From contig BCKE01000021.1 in the NCBI GenBank assembly GCA_001600495.1, positions 215,535-279,534 on the forward strand: a stretch of 64,000 nt of DNA, in the 5' to 3' direction. Below are positions 29,370 through 37,782 of the stretch, piece after piece (within the stretch, counting starts at the first letter, position 1; every line of letters starts with the position of its first letter). This DNA is from Pilasporangium apinafurcum (taxonomy: Eukaryota > Oomycota > Peronosporomycetes > Pythiales > Pythiaceae). The notes beneath the pieces were generated by a model. It was not told the origin of the DNA. It did no database searches and saw only the letters and a program-made list of their open reading frames with translations. Position numbers and translations under genes: made by a program.

Positions 29370-30771
29370 ACTCTTGTTCACAACAGTGAGTATTTTGAAA
29401 AGCACCAAGGCAAGATAATCAAGAGTGCTGTTTCACTGCTGGTCCGTGCAAGCACCCAAACTCAGGATAGCTTATCTAACTTGATTCCTGCGTACTCCAG
29501 ATTCAAGAAGTATCCCATTCCTACTGAGGAGATTTTTGGATGCAAGAATTATCGGATAGAGTGAGAAACGAGATCGGACCGCCGCCACTCAAGTTGAAGA
29601 GCTCTCCAGAAAGTCACATACTCTTTCTCCGCACAATGCTGATAGACATACAAGCTCACGTGGATGATGGAATGAAGGGTTGCCGAGTCTGGTCTCTGCT
29701 TCCACAGAAACACTTCAAATCCATTTTCATCAAGATCAATACCACCGTCTTGAAGAAACTTGCTAAGGCTTTGGGTGACCCTGTTGAGCTTTACGCCGAC
29801 AAAGCTGAGTTATGGCGCACGTACTTCAATATAGGTCTTGTGACCAAAGACCAGCGAAAGGAGTTTGAGTACTTCATCTCGACCGACGGTATGTCAGTTG
29901 GTGTGACAAGCTCCTGTTCAAAGCTTCCCACGAGAGAGCAAAAAGAGACATTTCCTCTTGAAGACCGGATCATCATTTTGGACCCGGGAAGAAAGAAGAT
30001 CTTCACTACTGTTGTCTACAAAGGGGAAAGCATGGCTACGCTGCAAAAGCCGAAAGGAGAGAACGTGAAACATGAAGCCATCCACTGGTCTAAGGGTCGT
30101 TTCTACAAAGAGTGTGGCTACTATAGACGAACAAAGTTGACGAAAGAGTGGATTGATGCTGAGCCTGACATCAAAACCTTCAATGAAAACGTTCCTTCGG
30201 CAAAAGTTGCGAACCTTGTCTCGTGTATTTGGATCGTCTTCTTGANGTGTATTCATCAAGGANGATGAAGAGGCTACNATGGTCGACCTATATCCGTCGG
30301 CANCAGNCGTATGAGAAGATAATCAAGAANCTTACAGGTGGTAATAAACGAATCGTTATCGCGTATGGAGATGCAAATTTCACAAGCTCAGCTAAAGGCA
30401 ACGTTGCTGTTCCCACAACGACCCTACGGAAGAAAATTGGTTTCAGGTGTCGTGTTGTTGATGTGGACGAGTACAAGACGAGCAAGCTGTGTTGTGCTTG
30501 TCACAAGAAGATGAAGGGGTTCGTCCTTGACGGAAAAATTGTCAGTGACGGTCTTTATGGTGTGTGACACTGCAAAAATAGTGAATGCCATCGCACATTA
30601 CGGAACCATGACATTAACGCCGCAATCAACATTTTGAGACTATTTATCGACCAAGTGAAGAAAAAGAGGGGACTCGAGGCGTTCACGAGGAAAGAGAATG
30701 AATTGGTACTCGAAATCAAAAACTGAGGTGATAAACAACCTCACTGCTATGATTCCGGAAACGGATGAGTG
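29370..30771 (+). mobile_element. Fanzor (eukaryotic TnpB-like nuclease) element, 5'-truncated copy 2
   Basis: Similarity to the copy at 14389-16313 begins abruptly at about 29370 (HNSEYFEKHQGKIIKS) and runs to 30773, so the N-terminal third is missing. The catalytic landmarks are clearer here than in the other copy: LDPGRKKIF with the RuvC-I Asp at 29981, YGDANF, VDEYKTSK (Glu at 30469), CCACH, then HCKNSEC and RNHDINAAINI with the RuvC-III Asp, then a basic C-terminus. The frame has a one-base loss near 29540 that the other copy lacks. It shares with the other copy a frame break near 30220 and a stop (TGA here, TAA there) between LYGV and HCKN. It is inactive as it stands. Six N bases at 30246-30330 mark ambiguous positions. 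Confidence 0.82.
30724..30771 (+). ncRNA. candidate Fanzor guide-RNA (omega-RNA) 3' scaffold with hairpin, copy 2
   Basis: The hairpin TGAGGT (30724-30729), loop GATAAACA, ACCTCA (30738-30743) is followed by 28 nt, all identical to the other Fanzor copy. The next base enters the 64-bp palindrome, so if a guide were transcribed through it, the guide itself would be palindrome sequence. Evidence is conservation and position only. Confidence 0.4.
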
Positions 30772-30835
30772 TAGCCTTTATTCCCCACATGTTCTGTACC
30801 ACGCGTGGTACAGAACATGTGGGGAATAAAGGCTA
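30772..30835. repeat. perfect 64-bp palindrome at the end of Fanzor copy 2
   Basis: Bases 30772-30803 (TAGCCTTTATTCCCCACATG, then TTCTGTACCACG) are the exact reverse complement of 30804-30835, with no spacer and no mismatch. The central GTACCACGCGTGGTAC is also a short palindrome. GGGGAATAAAGG on each strand supplies an AATAAA polyadenylation-like signal in both directions. Related imperfect palindromes lie at 16746-16810 and 40824-40887. Confidence 0.97.
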
Positions 30836-31025
30836 ACAAGGGACACCATAGTTTAGAATTTGACAGGTACACAAAATTTAGTATCACTTTGGGAGGATGC
30901 TATTCTAGCGCACCATCTTGATGGCTTCCTCCTGTTGCATGCACCCATTCACCAACTGCGAAAGTCAAGGGAAGGACCAATAAACTCCACCAATTTGTCA
31001 AACTTCATCTTTCTTCTTTACTGAA

Positions 31026-32240
31026 TCACCCGACAACATCTCCTACTGTGCTTACGCCTGCTGCTACATCTGCATTCTCTTCTTCGTCATCCTCGTCTTC
31101 CTCGTCTTCTTCCTCTCCATCATCAACTTCGTTTTCCTCGTCCTGAGGTAGGTTGCCATTTGTTTCCTCTGTTTCTTCTTCAGAAATCAGGACAATTTCG
31201 TCATCCTCATCATCGTCTTCTTCATCGTCATCCTCTTCCTGTGTGCTGGGTCGGCTTTGCGGCCGGGAATCATCCTCGTCTCCATCTGATTCCTCCTCCT
31301 CTTCGTCATCGTCTACCTCTAACGGTGCAGCAGATGTACCGCGTGCAAAGCTATTACGTAGTCGAATCGCTTCCTTCATCATAGATAAGATTGAGTCCTG
31401 GCCACACGCATCCACCAAGATCGCATCACGTGCGGCTTCATGTCCATAAAACAAGTCTTCGCCGTATTTCTCCAGTGCAGTCAGGCACAGTTTACTCCGC
31501 GTAGAGCTGTCCAATTGGTGCAATAACTCACGCGCCTCTTGTTTATTGGCATTCTGAATCCGTGCTTGTTCCTGTTCTTCCTCGTCTTCATCTTCATCAT
31601 CATCTTCGTCCTCTTGGTCCTGCTCCCCATAGTGCTGATACTCCCGTGTGTTGTCTTCTTCTGCACTTTCCTCATCCTGACCAAACTCTTCCTCGTCTTC
31701 TTCCTCGTCCACATCGACAATATCAATTCCGTTGTTGCCTCCTTCGTCAGTATCGACATTCTCAACATCACTAGTGTCTGCTCCATCTCCTTCTTCCTCT
31801 TCGACTTGCTCCATTGGATCTGTCGGTGGTGGTGCAAGGTCAGCCATATCCACATCCTCAAGGTCGTCGTCTCCCACCACGATTTCTTCTTGTCCCAGTG
31901 TTCCGTTCTTGCCATTGTCAGCGGCTAAATCCGCTAATTCGTCGCGTTCTTTAGGGAATTCTTCCTCATCATCCACGTCAGGAAGGTCTGCATCCAACAG
32001 CTTCACCTTTTTCAGCACTGGCGACACCAAGACATCATCTAATGTCGTCTTGTCCTGTAAAACATCAGATTCACCAACGTCCTCTTCACTACCGTTGGAG
32101 TTGGAGAAAAATGCCGCCGCACTGTCACGTTTCTCGCCCACCGCGGCATTATCGTCGATAGTGTCTGTCGTGAAGCTGCTTTGTGCAGCCACGAGGCCAT
32201 GGGCTGCTTCCGCGAGTGCATCTTGACCAATGTCCGCCAT
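31026..32240 (-). CDS. very acidic low-complexity protein, unknown function
   Basis: 404 residues from the ATG at 32240 (MADIGQDALAEAAHGL), preceded by a good start context (GCCACCATGG on the coding strand). More than a third of the residues are Asp or Glu, in long runs. One ordered island (EARELLHQLDSSTRSKLCL through DSILSMMKEAIRLRNSFA, about residues 240-310) is helical and may be the functional domain. A KKVK patch near residue 77 could act as a weak nuclear signal. Acidic proteins of this sort include histone chaperones and nucleolar factors, but I recognise no family motif and assign none. It has its own divergent spacing from the bZIP gene. Confidence 0.7.
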   Translation of the reverse strand: MADIGQDALAEAAHGLVAAQSSFTTDTIDDNAAVGEKRDSAAAFFSNSNGSEEDVGESDVLQDKTTLDDVLVSPVLKKVKLLDADLPDVDDEEEFPKERDELADLAADNGKNGTLGQEEIVVGDDDLEDVDMADLAPPPTDPMEQVEEEEGDGADTSDVENVDTDEGGNNGIDIVDVDEEEDEEEFGQDEESAEEDNTREYQHYGEQDQEDEDDDEDEDEEEQEQARIQNANKQEARELLHQLDSSTRSKLCLTALEKYGEDLFYGHEAARDAILVDACGQDSILSMMKEAIRLRNSFARGTSAAPLEVDDDEEEEESDGDEDDSRPQSRPSTQEEDDDEEDDDEDDEIVLISEEETEETNGNLPQDEENEVDDGEEEDEEDEDDEEENADVAAGVSTVGDVVG

Positions 32241-32699
32241 GGTGGCTAAGAATTTTTTTTTGTTTCGTGTTTCCTTTTACTATTGACCCCGCGCTTTCAG
32301 ACTTGAACAGTACAACTTGCATAGCACGCGTGCGAACTTAACGAGAAGGGGACAAGAGGCGTCGAACTTTACAGAACAAAGCAATTTTTTCAGATTTGGC
32401 CATCTTCGAGATATGGACAGTTCAAACCCAGAACTGTCCATTCAAGCACTGCTAAGCTAAATAGGTGATGAAAGGGCAGTTGGATGGGGTTGGTATGCTG
32501 CGGAACCAGCATCAATAATCAATTGTCGACAATGACAGAGAAGAATACACGAAATGATCAATGATTTTTTGTATTACTATTGCAATCGAGCCAAAACAAA
32601 ATCATATATGATGTCATTTGGCTCGATTCTAATTGTGTTCCTATAATCTTATGTCCTATCCATTTAATAGCCTTAATATACAAGCAATAGCTTGCTAAT
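32241..32699. other. intergenic with a 12-bp inverted repeat
   Basis: About 460 bp between two minus-strand genes. Besides the hairpin listed at 32584-32628, nothing is recognised. Confidence 0.5.
32584..32628. repeat. perfect 12-bp inverted repeat with 21-nt loop
   Basis: AATCGAGCCAAA (32584-32595) and TTTGGCTCGATT (32617-32628) are exact complements. It lies about 70-115 bp past the stop of the bZIP gene, so it may form a 3' UTR or termination hairpin, or be a small element. Confidence 0.7.
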
Positions 32700-33266
32700 T
32701 TATGATTGCTGGAGCAGATCGTGGATCAAATCGCAATCCAAATCGTCCAGGACCATCTCGACGTCATTCCAGTCTTCATCAGAAGGAGACGACGGCGAAT
32801 AACAGGTCGAACAGTCTGGTGATGACGGTGCCTGCTGCTGTTGTAATTGCTGCTGCAATTCTGGGGGCAATTGCACGTAGTTGCTGCAGTGCGCGCAATT
32901 CCCAATCACCGATTCCAAGTACTCCATGCGGTCCTTGTAATACTGCACCATCTCTTCCAAGTGTTGAATCTTCTGCTGTGAGCGTTCTCGTAATCGAGCA
33001 GCAGCAATACGGTTCTTCAATCTCTTGACTTCTTTTGCGTCCATCTGACCATTTTTCAATAGTTCTTCGGGGATTTCAATCGCGACTCGCTTGCGTCGAA
33101 TTCGTGTTGGTGTCTGGCCATGTTCCAAATTTTCTTTGATAGCATCATTGGCAGCAGATGGTGGGAGAAGACTCGTAAATGTGGTAGCAGGGTCCACTTT
33201 GCCTCTCGCCGTTGGGGAGCTCCATTCCGTGGACTGAGTGAGTGAGACAGCGGTCGTTGGTTCCAT
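32700..33266 (-). CDS. bZIP transcription factor
   Basis: 188 residues from the ATG at 33266. The basic region and zipper occupy about residues 76-120: AKEVKRLKNRIAAARLRERS carries the N-x7-R signature, followed by QQKIQHLEEMVQYYKDRMEYLESVI with heptad hydrophobics. After the zipper comes CAHC and a polyglutamine stretch (LQQQLQQQQ), then an acidic C-terminus (DEDWNDVEMVLDDLDCDL) that looks like an activation domain. It should bind DNA as a dimer in the nucleus. On the coding strand about 15 nt before the ATG there is a TTCATTACACAAAC string resembling the oomycete initiator/flanking element. The target genes are unknown. Confidence 0.9.
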   Translation of the reverse strand: MEPTTAVSLTQSTEWSSPTARGKVDPATTFTSLLPPSAANDAIKENLEHGQTPTRIRRKRVAIEIPEELLKNGQMDAKEVKRLKNRIAAARLRERSQQKIQHLEEMVQYYKDRMEYLESVIGNCAHCSNYVQLPPELQQQLQQQQAPSSPDCSTCYSPSSPSDEDWNDVEMVLDDLDCDLIHDLLQQS

Positions 33267-33667
33267 TGTTGTTTGTGTAATGAAGTGTTTAATGAAGCAG
33301 GTAAGTTTCAGAATGAAGAGCCATGTGGATCAATGATCTGCAACACAGGGGTGTCAACAAAAGAGGACACAAAACGACCTATGCACACGAAAGAGACACC
33401 GCCATCGCTCATGATATCAGAGCGCCACCTTCACTCTGATTCGAAAGCCGCAACCTGTCAGTGCAAATACACAAATGATGGTCATTCGGTGCAAAAACAC
33501 ATAGTTTCGATAAAGTTTACCATGATCTAGCATGGATATTTATACAGAGCTTTATCTCATATAAGTGTCGGTTAGTAGTTGTCGTCTGAATGTATTTGAA
33601 TCGTTTGCGCACCATATCCTTTCGTAAAAGGCGGAGAGCTCCCCCCCAATAGATTCGTTAGGTAATA

Positions 33668-34208
33668 ATGGTGCGCAACAGAGGTCGGAACGGTGGTGGC
33701 AATGGTGGTGGAAATGGCGGTCGTTCGAAACGAGCGACACCGTATGAAGGTGCCCGACAGAGCCACAAGGCACGTGGAGGCCGTGGTGGCAGTGGCGGGA
33801 AGGGAGATGCGAAGGGTAAAGGCAGAGGAGGGGCTGGTGGCGGTCGATCTGGACGGAGAGGAGGGCGCGGTGGTGGACGTGATGGTAAAAAGAAGCCACG
33901 CACGGCGGAAGAATTAGATCGTGAAATGGACAGTTACTGGGGGAAATCGGAAGAACACGCCGCGAAGAAGTTGGACGGCGATATGGATGAGTACTGGAAG
34001 ACCAAGGACGAGAAGAGTGAGTAACCATCTGTAGGTCTGTGAGAGAAAAAGGAGGTAATGTAAAAGTGAAATTGACGTTGTATGGGTATTTTATGTAGCG
34101 GATACGGTTGTAGAAGACAAGGTTGGTGAACAGCCAGCGGAAGAGGCGAAGCCTGAGAGTGAAGCCGCCTCGGCGGAAGCTGCTGAAGAAAAGCCCAAGG
34201 AGGAATAA
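33668..34208 (+). CDS. CHTOP/FoP-like RGG protein (mRNA export, TREX-linked)
   Basis: Two exons: 33668-34016 and 34099-34208, with an 82-nt GT-AG intron. Without splicing the frame would stop at once. The product is about 152 residues. The N-terminal 75 residues are RGG-rich (GRNGGGNGGGNGGRSKR, then RSGRRGGRGGGRDGKKK), typical arginine-methylation and RNA-binding sequence. KKPRTAEELDREMDSYW and KLDGDMDEYWK are two copies of the C-terminal FoP/ALY motif that contacts the UAP56 helicase. There is no RRM, so it resembles CHTOP (FoP) rather than ALYREF. The second exon adds an acidic Ala/Glu tail. It probably acts in nuclear mRNA export. Confidence 0.75.
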
Positions 34209-34511
34209 TGGGCTATGGATTACCCACTGTCAGTCTTTTATTACTATGAAACATGAAAGTATGCGATCAAGGAAATTTATCACTTCATCTTGGTTTTAAT
34301 ATCTGCACCATGAATAGACTCCTCTTTCCATGGCAAGAATGAGCAACACAACATTGGTCTGATAAATACAAGTCATGCAAACCCAAACAAACACTTACAG
34401 ATATGAGCAGCAGGGGCAACCGCGGTATATCTCAGTGAAGAACTAGTCGTACATGAGGAATCTATATTTCTTTTCTGCCCTGTGTGATTTTGTCTATCAA
34501 CCACGAACAAC

Positions 34512-35871
34512 TCAGCCAAAAACTTCCTGCAATTTTCCTAATGCTGCTAATACTAACCAGATTACACCGACAATGACCGACGACATGGATGAGAAAATGG
34601 TGATCCGAAACGCAAGCAATTCTGATCGCTCGCCAAGTCGGCCGGTAGCCTCTCCATAAAGTGCGGCAAAGATACCCATGATAGCTATAGACGTGAAGCA
34701 AAACGAACCGAGGTACATACACGCTTTGAAAGTGTCGTGCAACCCCACGGCTGGCAATACACCTAAAATTCCGCCTGGTCCAGCGATACCATGGACAATA
34801 CCGACAATTAACGCTGTACACTATAAGGCAATAGACGCACAATAACATTAATAAACACGTACAATAAACAGCAAACACAGTAGAGATCGTAGAGGATATT
34901 GTTCTTACTTTTTGTGTCTGTGCATTCTTGAAGTCAACTTTTGGACACCTGGAATAGCACTTCGCTATCAGTGAAGATTTTGACGATTCAATCAAGTCTG
35001 ATTGATCATCATCGCTGGTGGCACTGCGACTGGAGAGCAGTTCTTGCAGCGCAACCACACTTTCTGTCGGACTTGGGTCCGTCACGACCTCTATCATCGC
35101 AACATCTCCATTCTTTTGCTTATTCGTTTGGATGTTGTTGGCATCATCTGAAGAATTGCATTCAACAACAGGACTATCCTCTCTAGATTCCATCTCGCCT
35201 GACGGTTGTTTCTTCTGGAGCGCGTCCAATCGATGTCGGCATTTCGATGGTGATAACAGTGAAGATTCGTCATCTTCACCGTCGTAACTGGAACTATTCG
35301 TCTTCAAGACAATCGGAGATGTACTGATCTGTGTCGTTGTCGTTGCTAGCGTTTTAGCCTCATTAACGACTACATCGTCCCCTGCCTCATCCTCACTGTC
35401 ATGTTGCGACACTTGGTGTGTACCTTCTTTATGTCGGTGCTTTCTATTCCTTGCATTCTTCTTTGATTTCTTGATACCTTCAAACACGCCGTACATGCCC
35501 AAGACAATCATGAACGCCCCGACTAGCACATCCGTAACCGAGTTCAGCACAGAGAAATCCAATTTCCCATCCAGCGAAATGAACACGATCGCCATCAAGA
35601 TCAAGCCAATGCTGTGACCACAGCCCCAACGGATTCCGAGTGCAAAAGATCGCCAGGAAGATCCTGCTGAGAGCGTTGCGAGTGCGCTCAAGTGATCAGG
35701 ACCTGTCAGCACATGCACCAGACCAAAGAACATCCCCGTCGCTGCCAAGGTCAATGGTGAGGCATTCGCCAACGCGCTGTCATCCTCGTGGATATCTTCA
35801 CCATGCATCGAGTCTTGTGTGAGTTCCACACGAAGCCATCGCGCAGCTTGTCCATGGAGAAGTGTGGTCAT
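34512..35871 (-). CDS. NicO-type nickel/cobalt transporter family protein
   Basis: Two exons on the minus strand: 35871-34909 and 34820-34512, with an 88-nt intron that restores frame, giving about 423 residues. The diagnostic motifs are HVLTGPDHLSALATLS (about residues 53-68) and WRSFALGIRWGCGHSIGL in the first part, and VHGIAGPGGILGVLPAVGLH after the intron. These are the His-rich membrane motifs of the high-affinity nickel-transport/NicO group found in plants and algae. About six membrane helices flank a long hydrophilic loop (residues 140-310) rich in His, Asp and Ser that could bind metal. It is probably a plastid-less relative acting in an internal membrane. The cargo (Ni, Co or other) is not fixed by the sequence. 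Confidence 0.75.
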
Positions 35872-36284
35872 CTATAGAAGAGATGGACGTGTTGCCTGCC
35901 CGCTCCTTTTTATCTGTCACGATGACAATGGCGGCTTGTTGCGAGGGCTATTTGCAGAGCCAGCACACAACGTTAGTGCTACTTTTGCGAGAGGAAACGT
36001 TACTTCAGTGTGAATTAACCGCTCTAATGTAATTTTTACGCGTTTTACCATAACTTGCTAAAATGTAGTCTTTATTTTTAAAATAACTAGAGTAAAAGTA
36101 CAAATTATTAATTACAAATGTAGCCATGTTGATAAAACAATTGACAACAAAAATTGCTGATCTTGAAATAGCACGCAGGCATGAATGGCTCTTTGCCCTT
36201 GTATGATCCCGCTGCTTCATTCCGTTTTGGTTCTGGTGGTGATCACATAGAAAAAAAAAAAAAGAAAAAATATAGCCTTGAGTC

Positions 36285-37629
36285 ATGGGGCTCCTTGGAC
36301 GATTTGCTTCACGGCAGCTATGTATGGGGATCGGCTTCATCTACCCTCTGTATGCCTCTGTTGAGGCACTTCGGTCTAACAACAAGCACGAGTTGTTACA
36401 ATGGATCACCTTCTGGTACGTTTTCAGAGTCTTCCGTTGAATGATTTACTGGTATTAATGATCGTTTTTCCGTATGTTACAGGACCATGAACGCGCTCTT
36501 TTGCGTGGTAGAAATGGTGGGAGACACCATTATAGGGTGGGTGCCATTCTACTTTGAAGCCAAGATCATCTTCCTCGCGTGGCTCGTGCTTCCCAATTAC
36601 AATGGTGCACGAGTGTTGCATGAAAAATGGCTTGCACCGACATTCGAACAGCATGAAGAAGTAATTGACATGACTATAGCGAATCTCAAGCGTAAGGCCA
36701 GCGAAACGATGATGCAGGTTTGCAAAGACACCGCTGCGAGTGCGATCAAACACAGTTCGGGGGTTGTCGTGCAGAGTCAGCAATATGTTGCTACTCAGAT
36801 TGTCCAGCAGGCACTTGGAAAACTGTCTAGTCAGCCAGAGGTGAAGCCGGTGAGTTCAGGCTTTCCGGCATTCCTCTCTTTTCTATCAAGCGGCAGTAGT
36901 GCATCGACTACTGTTGTTCAGGCCGTGACTATAGAAGCAACTGCTGATTCAAAGTGTACCAGCAATAGCATGCAGTCAAAAGATGATGAAGTCAAGTCGT
37001 GTATAATAGAGACGCACATACATCACAAGGAGAAAAAAAAGCGCAACACTGCAAAACACGATCAAGTATCTGAGTCTTCTCCACCGAAAAAGGTGTCAGC
37101 ACCAGCTCCACCACCACCATCGTCATCGGTATTGGCTCGTCAAGAGAAGAGTAAGGAATTGGTACAGCACTTCAAGAAACTGCTCGTGAAAGGCTTCAAA
37201 CTCAATTATCACCCATCTAAAGGTGTGGTGAAACATCGCACGCTTCGCCTTCAAACAATTGGATCGCGCTACGTGATATTTGAAAGCTCAACTGAGTCGA
37301 ATACAAATCACGACACTACGAAGAAGAAATCGGTCAAGCTGCTGATCCTCAACATCCGCTGCATCAGTGCATCCATCTTGGAAGATAACGAAGCGAACGA
37401 GGCGCTACTGGATGATCTGGAGAAAAGTCGGGCCTTCTTGTTAGATAATGGGAAGGTGGGGCTGGTTTTCCAAGCCGAATCACAGAAAATCAGAGATCTG
37501 CTAGTCGCTGGTATGCGATTGCTGGTGACAGAACATAAACGGCGAGACTCGGCGGCGCTGACAAAGCTAGATGAACTGTACAAGCGACGGATTCTTCGAT
37601 TTGGTTTTCAGCGAATGCTGGTTGGATAA
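36285..37629 (+). CDS. REEP/HVA22 (TB2/DP1) protein with extra C-terminal domain
   Basis: Two exons: 36285-36415 and 36483-37629, with a 67-nt intron; splicing rebuilds the conserved ITFWTMNALF. The product is about 425 residues. The N-terminal 110 residues are a complete TB2/DP1/HVA22 domain: [21 protein letters not shown], then [20 protein letters not shown] and [17 protein letters not shown]. These hairpins shape tubular ER. A Ser/Pro-rich linker follows, then a C-terminal globular region (about 245-415: [19 protein letters not shown] through [19 protein letters not shown]) whose strand pattern and final helix look PH-like. That fusion is not part of the usual REEP plan. The 5' leader contains an A-rich run at 36251-36270. 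Confidence 0.8.
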
Positions 37630-37782
37630 ACACAAGGCGCGCAAATTAATTTGAGAAAAACGTCATGTTTCATGGAAAACATACACTCTATTTTAATGCG
37701 GAAACCTACCGCATGAATAAATAATGCGATTTTCTTCTAGAGTACAATATGTGATGACATAGTCATCTGTTTCTTTCTTCAG

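Noticed and set aside
31153-31928. Serine-rich and hydrophobic plus-strand frames opposite the acidic protein
   Set aside because: Codon-complement shadows of Asp/Glu runs.
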